A stretch of DNA of 64,000 bases, from the NCBI GenBank assembly GCA_028023455.1, contig JAQFVV010001008.1, forward strand, positions 1 through 64,000, in the 5' to 3' direction. Both the position numbers and the translations under genes were made by a program. Below the pieces are notes generated by a model. That model saw only the letters and a program-made list of their open reading frames with translations, was not told where the DNA came from and ran no database searches. This DNA comes from Epiperipatus broadwayi (lineage: Eukaryota; Onychophora; Udeonychophora; Euonychophora; Peripatidae). Shown piece after piece: positions 24,161-35,729 of the stretch; the stretch's first letter is position 1; each line of letters starts with the position of its first letter.

Positions 24161-25320
24161 CAATTAGTTTGCAATAGCTTCCACATCCTTAACTTTCTCT
24201 AGATGAATATATTAAATAATACATTTCCAATTTATTATAAAACTGGGATGTATTTTTTTAGTCAATGTATGTCTTATCACCATCGAAAATGCACAGCTAA
24301 CATGAAAATTGTCCAAGAATAATCTTAATGCAGGTTCACATTCCAATGTCACATGATTAAAACATCCCACCAGACAGTTATATGCAAGAGATTCTTATTA
24401 TATTTTAATTACCATTATTGATTACAATTCATACAAATGCTAAAATAATGAGAAATGGTGATTTATTTACATATACATATATAATCACAATACAAAGAAT
24501 AACAAAATTGACAGAAATCCTTAGGAAATATCAGTCCATTGGCCTTTTACCCAGGATTGAATTTAGTATAATAAGATTTAAATATATATTGTTTTATTTA
24601 ATTGCCTAACTAGTTTGATGAAAAATTAACAATTTATGCACAGACAATATACAACTTCGTGCATCTTAATTGTCTCTGAATAGATCCAGACTTGTTGCAC
24701 AAATTAACTGTAATTACTAATATCTATTAATATAACCCAGCTTTAAGACATCATTACAAGTTTTATGATATGCTAAAAATTATTTAGTAAAGTATACTAT
24801 TAAAATAACTAGACTAACATAAATCTTTCAGGCTATAGTGCTTGGAAAACAAATACTGAGTGACACCAATAAGAGGAAGCTAAATATGTGAGCCAGCTAT
24901 TCTTTAACATGTTTAATATTGATCAAATAATATTACCCAATGCATGGGTAGAATGGTATTATTGACTGAAACTTACAAACTAATTGGTAGAAATGAGAGT
25001 CTACTTGGTAAATAGCTATAATAATAAGTGTAAGTGGCAAGAACAATTATAGTAGGAATGTGCAGCTACCAAATAAATATACTATTCAAACTAAGTCGCC
25101 GAGTGTGAGCAGCAGCAAAACGCATCTGCTTCACACTCATTTTTGGACAATAAAGAACTTTATATATACAATACAGCCTAAATGATAGAACATTAGTTCA
25201 AGAAAATTTAATACACATAAATATTCTTTCCCATACCTGCCTATTCCAAACCTGTGAGGGTATTTTGCTTAAAACTGGAAACTTTTATAACTGTGAAAAA
25301 CAATATTTCTTAATTTATTT
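24161..25320. other. AT-rich non-coding stretch
   Basis: No gene, repeat or domain recognised. Confidence 0.5.
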
Positions 25321-25657
25321 AATCTGTCTATGCAGTCCTTTATTTTATCCAGAGGCCATTAATTCACTTCATTTACTTTAATGGTCAAATTGTTATTCTA
25401 ATTCTTAATACATTGGAGGCTAGTGGAAATGATCATTTTAAAGAAATTTTTAGTGAATGGCGAAAGTTTACAATAATTGGTAGTGGTTTTGTTACAAATA
25501 TTTCTTTAGATTATGCCAACTGAACCATGGAACATTTAATAAACTTGAATGATAAGATTAAGCAATCCATTGCCACTCTAATTTCTAAACACACCATGGA
25601 ACATTTAATAAACTTGAATGATAAGATTAAGCAATCCATTGCCACTCTAATTTCTAA

Positions 25658-25665
<8 letters not shown>
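25321..25665 (+). pseudogene. Unrecognised coding-like stretch with 69-bp tandem duplication
   Basis: A polypyrimidine/CTATGCAG acceptor-like site at 25335 precedes an open frame of about 62 codons with a protein-like composition (NTLEASGNDHFKEIFSEW, then FTIIGSGFVTNISLDYAN), ending at a TGA (25521-25523). The same frame continues past that stop into two perfect 23-codon repeats (MEHLINLNDKIKQSIATLIS...) at 25524-25592 and 25593-25661, then into AC/AT microsatellite. A TGG-to-TGA change would explain the stop. I do not recognise the family; it could be a decayed exon or retroelement remnant. Confidence 0.35.
25524..25661. repeat. 69-bp perfect tandem duplication plus AC/TA microsatellite
   Basis: ACCATGGAACATTTAATAAA begins at 25524 and again at 25593; the units are identical. 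Unit length is a multiple of three. An AC run then a TA run follow to 25692. Confidence 0.9.
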
Positions 25666-25692
<27 letters not shown>

Positions 25693-25799
25693 AGTCAAAT
25701 AAATCATAAAATTTCAGTGAAAATGAAATTTACATATTTAGGAGATTGAATATCTAATATAGAATGTAATTAAAGTTCATACAAATTACCCTTTTCATA

Positions 25800-26440
25800 A
25801 TTAATAGTTCATGTTCTGAATTCAGGCACCTGTAGACCTTTTGTGGCACAGTACATATATAGCATAGCTATGTTTTCTGGTATTCTGTGAAGCTGACTGA
25901 TACAGTCTTCATTAGAACATGTTTCTATTTTCTTCAATGGTCAGCATCTGGCAGTCTTTCTATCGCTGAATGATAGCTGTTCTCTTTTCCAAAGGTGTAG
26001 ACACTTTTGAAGATAGGCAGCATAAAATTTGCATATAATCTGGACACCATGATCAATGTAATGGTTTGATCAGTACATAATTGCAACTTTGCTGCTTCAT
26101 GAAGGAACTAAGGTTGCTCTCTGCTGGCTTGGTTAAAGTGGAGCAGATAGTGGGTTTCTCTAATCTTTCATGAAGTAACAGCTGATTGCAACTATATTTT
26201 TTAATAATGAACTCAATGATCAAGATATAATGAATTGATGAATAATAATAAAGAATAAAAGCATAAACAGAAACATAAGCATAATCAAACATAGTCTCAA
26301 TCTTCTGAGAGACTCCCATTTAGAGTTCACTGAGCTGCTTTATCACTTTTCATCATGGTTCAATTTCAAGATCCATCCATTGGCTGTAGATTAGTCCTAA
26401 CCTTGCTGTGATCGATAGCTTACTGACCAATTACAGACTT
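25800..26440 (-). other. Unassigned, possibly decayed transposon coding DNA
   Basis: Less AT-rich than flanks; the minus strand gives short protein-like pieces such as VQIICKFYAAYLQKC and EKRTAIIQR, with many stops. No domain could be assigned. Confidence 0.25.
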
Positions 26441-29400
26441 TACCAAAATTAGATTTGAAAAGGGATTGTAATAAAATAAAAGCTGTTTTGACTAATTACA
26501 TACGATATTTAACTTCTAAAAATATATAAATAGTGTCATTTCCACCCACCTAATTATAAAATACCTTAACAATTGTTAATTAATAAAATGTTTTGTTTTA
26601 AATTTTATTTTAATTATTTTAGAATTAAAGCAGCCTAATATATTTTGTCCATGCTTATACTAATATATTGTAATGGGCACATATGTACGTTACATTATTT
26701 TTTATTAATAAACATAAAAAAAAAAGTTCGCCAATAAAAATTTCTTTTTTAAAAATTAAAAAGGAAAATTAAAAAAATCATCTTAAACTTGCATATATAT
26801 AAAATCGCACAGATAAATAATTATTAAAATAAAACTTTATTAAAAAAAGTGTAGTTTAAAACTAAATTTTCAGAAAAGATTTAGAGATAAAAATATACGT
26901 TTATGTTTGAAAACAAATTAATTAATCTTTTGTAAAATGGAAATGATTATTTTAATTAGTAAACTAGCCTTTGAGCATTTAGATGTATAAGCATTGGTCA
27001 GATAGGAAAACAATAGAAACTTTTAGCAAATGAAAAAAATCCATCAGGAAATCGGACCTCAATGAAAAGGTTTTCACCATCATGACGTAATGTTGAGTTA
27101 ATCCACAAAATTATTATAAAAGGAAAGGTTTGAAAATAAAAGAGTTAATTAGTTATTATGATGTGACTATATGCATTAGTGTGGAGTTGAAGGAGAAGGG
27201 ATTGAAAAGACGCACTCTTCAATCCCTTCAGTTTTGTTAAAAAAAAAAAAGAAATGACATCGTTTTTTTTTTCTACATTAGGGACCAATTAAACTAAAAG
27301 ACCTCCAGATAAATAAATAAAAAACAATGGCTAACTCAACCAATCTTTTTAGGACGGCATGGGAATTCATGTTCAAATGGCAAGCACCAGATAAAGATGA
27401 ACTGTTTTAAACTGTAAGAACTTTATAATTAATGAACATTAAATTAAAAACTTTCCGTATTTAAAATAATTAAGAAATAGAATCCTATCTGACCAACGTT
27501 ATTTATTAATTAGTTATAATTTTATTTAATGTATTTCTTTTGTAAAATCATTTCCATTTATTTATTTATTTGTTCTTTAAATATTATGATTTCTGTTTTT
27601 CATTAAACTAGTTATATAAATATTAAACTTAAGTCGGGCATGAATGGCTATATAGATTTGTAAAGTTATATTAGGGGAGGGTAATCTTAGGTTATTCATT
27701 TCGTAGTTGAATTAGGTCAATGGATTGGATATATTGGTGTAATTAGTAGATAGATGTAGTACGATATTCGCTATGGGCAGAATCGCTATTATACGCCGCA
27801 CACACTCGTTTTGCCTATGGGGGGAATTATAAGACGGAGACTGCAGTTCCTTCCTATGGAGTTTTTTTTTTATTGCTCTCATCGTCAGATAGATGTAATA
27901 TTCCTATCTAACGAGAAGCAGTTTCTTCTCTTAACCTAATTGTGCTGCCATATTCGTATTACATTGAACACATCAATATATCAGATGGATTGAAGTTTGG
28001 TTTGACTGCGAACCTTTGGCCTAAGGTTAAACAAGGATTGAATATTTTCTTTTCAAATGCAAATCTATGTAGTCTATTCATACTCGACACTCTAAATAAA
28101 GATGCATTAAATTTAAGTTGGGTATAGACGCTTGCATGGGTTCGTTACCGGTTGATTATGTTTTTGGTTTTCATATTCGATCAAAATATATATAGACATT
28201 CGATAAATACTGTACCTTACGGTGAGTATCTAAAATGTATTTATTCAGATGTCTTTTAAGTTATTGGTATTAATGCAAGCATCTTATGGTGAATGCTATT
28301 GGGTTACTTATAAATTTCCCTCTGCAATTGACGGTATCAATGATTTTGTATTTTGATCGTTTATGTTTATTTGAAATGTTTTTGACCGTGGAATCTATGT
28401 AACCGATCTATACTCAACATTTTTAAACAAATCTGTGCGAACTAATAATAGTATAAAATTTAAAATGTAAATTAAAAATCTAAAATAAAAGTAAAAATAA
28501 TGTTAAATGTTAAAGTAAACATATTAAAATAATAATGTTAAATCTTATATATATATATGTGCGTAAATAAATTTTTGTATGTTAATTACTGGCAGTGGCT
28601 TATTTTATTTATTTTTTAATATTGAAATATAATGTAGTGCAGATGACGTTAAGTCTTTCTCCGGATTGTTATAATATATATATATACTTTCTGTCTAGCA
28701 TAATGTTGATATTTTTCAATTTAAATATTCCTATTGAATTTTAAAAATTATATATGTGAAGCAATTATATATCACTTTGGTATATATTTTTTTAATTATT
28801 AAAAAATAATTAAATGGTTTCTTTCCGAAGAGTTCATAAAATAGCTTGTATGTTGAGTTTAGTAAGTAGTCAGTCCTTTAGTTATATATTTATCCCTCAA
28901 TTTTGTTATTTTTTATTAAACAATTTGTTTTCATGCTGCTTTGTAATATGACTAATTTGTTATTAGCTGCTATTAGAATTGTTATAGTTACAAATTTCTT
29001 CCCTTTAAAATGAAATAATGGAAGTGTAACTTTTTATTTCTCACTTGCATGCTTACTGCAAAACATTTTCTAATTTCATTTCCATTTCAGTCTTTTTTAC
29101 AAAGTGTTCTATAGAATACATATTTTCCTGTTCAGAGATTTGATTGACATTAAAATGTAAAAAGAATGTATAGAATTATAACTCTAGGATCTATAAAAAT
29201 CCAACTGTAGGACATTAAGATATATAATGAAGCATGAAAACTAGAAGGATCATCTCAGTTTGACTTCCATTAAGCTACCTACAACAATTAAAAATCAAAT
29301 ATAAGCCTTGCTCCCTTTTGAGTCTTAGAGGCTGTTAAATTTAACAAACCCTCAAACTGCACCTTGCTTTCCCTGAGTCTTACAGGTGGATGAGTAAACC

Positions 29401-29680
29401 ACTTGAAAAAAATGTTGTGGCAATACCTGAGACAATACACATGTCAAAATATCATATGACAACATAGTATCTCACATCCATATCTAAACAAACTATGAAA
29501 GCATTTTCTTCTCTACAAAAACTGATTTATCCATGTTTCATAGTTATTGATATTTAAATTATTATTATTTTAATATCAATAAAAGTCATTTTTGCTTTTT
29601 AGCAGGCTGGTAATTTCTCTTTGTTAATTTTAACTTTTAAAAAATTACAAGTAATTTTCTCTTTAACTCACTTATTCTTT
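26441..29680. other. Mostly non-coding, with a GC-richer patch at 27640-28400
   Basis: AT-rich except for 27640-28400, which has CpG dinucleotides (CGCTATTATACGCCGCACAC near 27780-27810) and a 61-codon open frame at 27942-28127 of unknown type. This could be a host promoter or first exon, or an unrecognised element. A short hairpin GAAGGGATTGAA/TTCAATCCCTTC lies at about 27193-27228. TA microsatellites at 28545 and 28674. Confidence 0.35.
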
Positions 29681-29689
29681 TAAACAGAT

Positions 29690-31500
29690 CCAGGATCGAC
29701 AGAAAGTATGACAGCCTTTATTCTTCTACCAAGATAATTTTGCAGTGGTGATGGAGTTTTCATCCTAGTTGATTTGAGATATGTTTTGCCATGTTCCAGC
29801 CACTGCTGAACTCTGTACTGTTTTGGATCCCATTCTCTTCATTTCAGGGGTCTACTTCTATCTTTTTCTATTTCAGTACCAGTTCCTGAATGTGATGAAT
29901 TTTCTAGCTATTTTTCTGGAGTGCTTAGTTTGTTAGGCATGATAAACTACTAGAATGTATTATGTGTGTTCTGTCATTGTTACCAGAGCTTCTTTCTTTA
30001 TTTTGCCACCATTTATAGGATCAGAATCTGCAGTCATCTTTTATTCTAATAGTCAATAGATGCCTCACTCCTTTGGTCTGTGTGTCTGTTTGGTGGGGTG
30101 AACTTGCCTTCTTCATACTAATATTTTCCTGATTCTAGAGGCTCATGTCAATGACATTTACAAACTCAGTCACTTGTTCTATTGTTTTTTGATCAGTGTT
30201 GATGATTATCTATTCAACCTGAAAGAGTAAATTATGTCAAATAATTCTCATGATCTGGCTCTCTGTCATGCCATATGCAAACAATGTCCTTAATTTTGAT
30301 ACTTGCTTTGACAGCATTGTGTATAACTTTAACCATCTTTTATGTAAAATATTTCCTACATAATTTGGCACCTGATTTTTTTTTGGTGCCCTTTTGTCCA
30401 AAAATTATTCAAAATTTGTTCTCTATATCCAAAATAAGAGGCTGGTTTCTTCATTAATGATTTCTGCTATTCCTAGCAGATCCTTGTAAATGATTATAGG
30501 CAATATCAATTTTCTCTCATTCTGTTAGCTGATTTAATTAGAAATAATTCTTCAAACTAGCAATATGTTTCATGGGAGTCTTTCTAGCTTTCTCCTAAAC
30601 AGCTGAATTTTGAGAAATTGATTTATACAACTAATAGTATCACAATTTCTGTGCTGTCCTATAATTGTTGTATTTTTATAGCTTTCTTTTGGTTTCTTAT
30701 CTCTTGTATATCACTTTATAATTTCTATAAACCAATTTTGTGTATCTTCTATCATCTTTGCATAATTTATTTTTGTCATATATGATGCTAACTATGTCTT
30801 TCTGAGTTTTTTGCATCTTCTCTTGAATGTCTATCAGGTTTTTTTTTAAATAATGAATTTTGAATTTGATTTTCTTTTCTCTTAACTTCTCTTTCTTCAA
30901 ATTTTTCTATTCTTACTGCTATCCTTTGCACACTTTCCTGGAATTTATTTTTACTGGATTCAATAGATTTTTGAACCATTTCCTCTAAATCACAATGTAA
31001 TGATCTTTCTATACATTCCATCTTTTGTTGCTTGCTCTTGTATTTGACCAGCTATTTTTAGGCTGCTTATAATTTCTGGTACCACTTCAAACTTTTCTTT
31101 TATTTTTGAATACATTTCTTCATTTTTTTGAATGCATTTCTTTGAATTCATTATATGTCCTTTGTTGTTTTTCTTCAAAATTTTAAATTAATTTCTTTAA
31201 ATTCTTTTTTCAGAATTTCCTGGTTTATTTGTTGTTTTTTAATTTTTTAATTGTATTTCTTCAAATTTTTGTTTCATTCTTCAAGTTTTTTTTCTTTTTT
31301 GTTGCTTTTCTTAATTTTTAAAAATCTTTTTCTTGTTGCTTTTCTTCAAAGTTTTGTAGCATGTACTGCATAAATTCACTGCATCATTTCAATATTAAAT
31401 GTGCCTGGTTTTTCTTCTAAAGGTTTTGGCATGTCTGAATGACTTCTCACTCAACCAGCTCTGATTTCATTAGCTATAATGGCACATGTGTTGCTGATAG
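29690..31500 (-). pseudogene. Decayed retroelement gag-like coiled-coil ORF
   Basis: Minus-strand pieces from 31420 down are rich in Glu, Lys, Gln and Asn with repeated FEEKQQ-type heptads (for example NFEEKQQEKDF and KFEEKQQRTYNEFKEMHSKK, and FEEREVKRKENQIQNSLF at about 30860-30910), giving a long coiled coil. Further down (about 30260-29700) follow TESQIMRII, TIEQVTEFVNVIDMSL and NSTEFSSGWNMAKHISNQL. A coiled-coil start followed by a gag-like domain resembles gypsy-type gag in arthropods. Many stops and frame changes; no pol seen next to it. Confidence 0.4.
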
Positions 31501-31710
31501 ATCCATGTTTAATCGTGCTTCCATTTTTCTTTTTATTAAATGTGTTATTGTTTGTACATAATAGTACTTGTTCTATTATAATTTTATTGATTGTGCTTTT
31601 TATGCGAATTTATAAACTTAAATATTTTTTCTTTATTTACTATCATTAAATAAATACATCAGTCTCAATCCTTCAGTCTTCTACAAAACTTATGCCTCAA
31701 TATATATATA

Positions 31711-31919
31711 TGATCAATAGATGGAGCTTTATCAATAGCTCTAAACAAGCTTTGTTTATATAGGTGCCGAGAGATAGAATTCAAAATCTCTATCGATTCC
31801 CCTGGTTTAACTGGTCTGGAGGTAGGGAGAATCGATAGAGATTTTGAATTCTATCTCTCTTGGCACTTATATAAACAAACCTTGTTTAGAGCTATTGGTA
31901 AAGCTCCCTCTAGTGATCA
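31711..31919. mobile_element. MITE-like hairpin with about 92-bp inverted arms
   Basis: Left arm 31711-31802 starts TGATCAATAGATGGAGCTTT; right arm 31825-31919 ends AAAGCTCCCTCTAGTGATCA. Arms pair nearly completely through AATAGCTCTAAACAAG, TTTGTTTATATA and GAATTCAAAATCTCTATCGA; a 22-base loop separates them. Flanked by TA on both sides, fitting a TA target duplication as in Tc1/mariner-type elements. No coding capacity. Confidence 0.8.
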
Positions 31920-32120
31920 TAAAATGCAAGCTTAAAAGCAAGTTATGAAATTTATAACTTGTTTTAATATATATATTGGCATTTATTAAATATTATCCTG
32001 TCTACTATTACTTTTATAAAATATTAATACATTCAATTTTTTTTTTATAAGCGTTAATCTTGTTTCTCATTCCAAATATTTATTTATTATATATATACCA
32101 CAATATGCTAAATTTATTCA

Positions 32121-32352
32121 TCTCTAATATCCAATACATTATGTGACTGTGCAGAAGTGAAATTTAAGTGGAAGAAATGGGATGTTCAAACCACAACAAT
32201 GGATGAAACAAATATGTAAATATATAATGGTAAATGGGTTTGAACCAGGAACCAAAGGTATTTGTCACAATCATCATTGTGGTTTGAACATGCTCTTTTT
32301 TATATTTAAATTTTATTTCTGCACTATCACATAATGTACTGGATATTGGAGC
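32121..32352. mobile_element. MITE-like inverted repeat, about 80-bp arms
   Basis: Left arm TCTCTAATATCCAATACATT and ATGTGACTGTGCAGAA; right arm TTCTGCACTATCACATAATG and TACTGGATATTGGAG, with GATGTTCAAACCACAACAATG mirrored by CATTGTGGTTTGAACATG. The loop is about 67 bases. Lies 200 bp from the 31.7-kb hairpin but is a different family. Confidence 0.75.
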
Positions 32353-32971
32353 ATTGAAAGAAATATTGAAAATACATATTTTTCCATAAGCTTCTCGAAA
32401 GAGTGTGGTAGAGTGAAATGAACTCCAAAGGATTGGGTACTGAATATGGCAGAGGGTTGTGCCCTCTACTATATATATAAAATAAAACATAATAAGCATT
32501 TATATTTGAAAAAAAAAAGTAATGGTATGGAAACTTAAAAAATTTTAATGACAGCTATACCATGTATATTAGCTAAATACCATTATTCACGAATATATAG
32601 ACGTATATTAAAAGTTGCAAACATATATACACATATGTTAAGTTACTTTTTCTATGCCCTTGGAAGTAGACATTTTGTTAAAATTACGTCGTGGACGACC
32701 AGTGGTCCACTACCGGTGATAAATAATCAAATAATTATTATTAAAATGTAGACAAATAAATAATTAAATAATTTGTCACTTGGAGGATATATTACAAAGC
32801 ATCAGATGTAATAACATTAATTGGTGATCCATAGATTTTTAACACGATTCTAATACTCCACCACTTCTCCAAATCACGCAGGGCTATATCATTTGTATAT
32901 TTGTTATATAATTAGTGAATTTGTTATTTTTATAATTAAGATTGTTTATTTCCTTTTTTTTTATTTTGTAG

Positions 32972-33343
32972 TTTCTCTTTGTTCCGCTAGTCTTATCTGT
33001 ACCTTTGGAGTGGTCAACCAATGCCGAACTTCAGTTTTTCAACGTAACGTGTACTTCGGATTATTTTCAAGTGTATCTTCTTTTTGATAAGTCGTTTGAT
33101 GGAGTAGTTTACGTTGGTCCTTTCTCAAATAACCCTGCATGTGAATTTGTCAAAATGAAATCTCATCAATCAACGTATAATGTCAACGTTCCTTACATTA
33201 ATCAGTGCGGTGGGCAAAATAGTGAAGAAAATGGAGGACGTTATAGTGAAATAACTTTAACAATTCAAAATGAAGTAGGACTTCAACAGACTGGGGATAA
33301 AATACTAAGAGTAACTTGTCTTTGGAATAATACTTATGAAAAA
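32972..33343 (+). CDS. ZP (zona pellucida) domain protein, single ZP-N exon
   Basis: An internal exon of a host gene. A T-rich tract and TTTTGTAG acceptor end at 32971; the in-frame TAG made by that acceptor shows the frame cannot extend upstream. The frame then reads FLFVPLVLSVPLEWS, possibly the end of a signal peptide, followed by a ZP-N module with four cysteines in the contexts NVTCTS, PACEF, NQCGG and RVTCLW (at 33050, 33140, 33206 and 33317, approximately). Supporting blocks are FDGVVYVGPF, YNVNVPYINQCGG and GGRYSEITLTIQNE followed by GLQQTGDKILRVTC. ZP proteins are secreted or membrane proteins that polymerise in extracellular matrices such as arthropod cuticle. Two N-glycosylation sites (NVT, NNT). 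A GT donor at 33344 gives a phase-0 exon end after YEK. Upstream signal-peptide and downstream ZP-C exons were not found in the window. Confidence 0.8.
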
Positions 33344-35222
33344 GTAGTTCAAAATAAGTTTTAGTTTAATTCTAAATGAATACTAATGTAAATATGGTCT
33401 ACCTGCTTTAATGAACTAGTCAGTACTGAATATTGAGTAAAAGGAAAGTAATCGATAAAAATATAAATTACATTTATTTTTAATTTCTGGTTACAAAATA
33501 ATTTATTATCAAAACAATATCAATTATTTAATAAAAAATATATACTGAAATTAAATAAAATGTGTGCAAAAATGCAAATGCATTTTTAATATTTGCATTT
33601 ATTAGTGAATTCGGTACTTGTGAATTTTTCAGTAAACCAATATGGCACGCGATATTTTTGATAAATTACAATTTCGAGAGCCCCCAATAATGTTTATAAT
33701 AAAATGCCTGCTAGGAAACGTCATATTTGATATATACATTTTATTTTTTATTACAGTTATTTTTAAAAAAAGAAATATTTACATTTTTTTTTTTTTGGAT
33801 TAACTTATTAACAGAAAAATGGGAAAATCTAAATACAATATTTACACTTTATTCATGTTGGTGGCATGCAATCATATTGTGACCATTAACACACACTTTT
33901 CGTGAGGGTAGGATCCAGTACCTTCGGAAATAGTCCACTGCCTCACATTTTGTGACAGGAAGGTCTTAAATTTTTATCATTATGACAATTTACAAAAAAA
34001 AAAACTGGTAAAAAGAGACGTGCTGAATTGAACCAAAGTACAACGATATTGAGAGGTTTGATCGCGTCCAACATTATAAATAAAAATTGAAATGATGCTT
34101 ATTAAAGAAATTTATTGAAATTAATACTAACACATCTTCAGTAGATTGTAGACTTTTGAAACTATTTATCAAAAATGCAGGCTGCCATGTTGGTTTAGTA
34201 GAAAACTTACTTTATGATGCTTGCATTGGTACAGATGTACATTGAATAAAAGAAAACATATCTTTCACTAAAAAATTGTGTATGAAATAAAATAAAAGAT
34301 TTTCCAGAGCTAAAATGTCTTAAATAAAACAGCAAAAGGTAGTTCACTTCAAAATGTCTTAAATAAAAGAAAGCAAAAGGTAGTCTACAATAATAGATGT
34401 TTTAAATCGAACAATTCCTTACCAAATCTATGGCAAATGTGAAACAAACAGAACTCATTTGGGCAATAAAGAAAAATGTGCATGCTATAGAATACAATCA
34501 GGCCAAAGCATCTCTAAATTTGATGCTTTTCAATGGATGTTACCATAGTATTGAACATTATGACTTTATCATATTTACATTGTCAGCAAATATAGTTTCA
34601 CAATTTTTTACCCTGCCACTATTAATTATTTCTCTTTGTTTTTGTTAATTGATTAATATTTCTTAATTAATATTTTATTACAAGATGTTTTGGATACTTT
34701 CTTGAATAATATCATTTTTGCAACCCGAAATCATTGTCTACTTTTAATTTCAGGTTTTTTTCTTTCCTTGATGAAACTTAATTTTATGTTTTCATTTAGT
34801 AAGCCTGCTGCTGTGAATAGTTTTATTTTTGTAATTGTATTTCTTGCAGATTTGGTTTTGTTCTCACTTTTGCATTTGATTTTGTAAGAAATTGCTTCTA
34901 TTTAAAACACTTATTGCCATGGATTACCTTTTATTTTTTTTTATTTACTATATATTTTCTTCATGAACTATATTTTGCCCTTTTTAAAATTTAATTCACA
35001 TTTCACATATGAATTACCTCTTGTTTTGTTTTATGTAATATATATTTTGTGTATAGACTGCCTTTTGCTTTTATTTAATATGTACTTTGTATAAGGACTA
35101 ACTTTTGTTTTATTTAATATACATTTGTTTATGGGCTACTTTTTGTGTTTTTTAAAAACTTAATACACTTTTTTTTTAATTTGAAGATGTATTTCCTTCA
35201 TTTTATTTAATATACTATAACG
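33344..35222. other. AT-rich, presumed intron or intergenic DNA
   Basis: No exon found. A 44-bp duplication (AAATGTCTTAAATAAAA... GCAAAAGGTAGT) lies at 34313-34395. 34918-35160 is a degenerate array of about 55-65-bp T-rich units (TTTTATTTAATATAcattTTGT, GGACTA, TTTTTGT). 33840-33990 has a tRNA-SINE-like look on the minus strand but no convincing boxes. Confidence 0.45.
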
Positions 35223-35700
35223 AAACCTGCTACCCCAAAGTTGATGGTGCCAGATATACCAGAACCTCAGGGTACACCATACAATGACATGAATATGACT
35301 AAGTAGTTGGATGATTTGGATGAAATGTGTCAACCAACCTACAACAAGTCATATCCAAAATTCATGATTCAATGACACATTTGGGTGCATCAGCTGTTAC
35401 TGAATCAGGAATGGCATCTAACAAAGGGAACGCATCTCACTACTGTCAGACCTAGGCCTTCGAATAGGATGCTAAAGATGTCACAATGGAATGCCCAGTT
35501 CCAAGTCACATCTACTTTCAATATACTAACTTGTAATTTACTAACAATATTTCAATGTAACTTAGACCAGTGCATATTTATTACACCTCCCTTTTTAGGC
35601 CTCATTACACCACTGAATTCGAACTTGGGGAGTTCTTGCAATCAGCTCTTTTCAGGGATGGACCTACTCAATTATAAACCAAATATGCCTATATATAAAA
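35223..35700 (+). pseudogene. Unrecognised decayed coding-like stretch
   Basis: One frame reads KPATPKLMVPDIPEPQGTPY then NDMNMTK, stop, LDDLDEMCQPTYNKSYPKFM; a +1 shift then gives SMTHLGASAVTESGMASNKG and, after two stops, DAKDVTMECPVPSH; another gives FELGEFLQSALFRDGPTQL. Composition is protein-like and less AT-rich than flanks, but stops and shifts are frequent. No domain recognised. Could be a processed pseudogene or retroelement gag remnant. Confidence 0.3.
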
Positions 35701-35729
35701 ACATAGATATAGAAAAATATTGATGATGA

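Noticed and set aside
26995-27496. TTGGTCAGATAGGA / TCCTATCTGACCAA as terminal inverted repeats of a 500-bp transposon
   Set aside because: Only 14 bp match and similarity stops at once on the inner side; no target duplication visible, so it may be chance.
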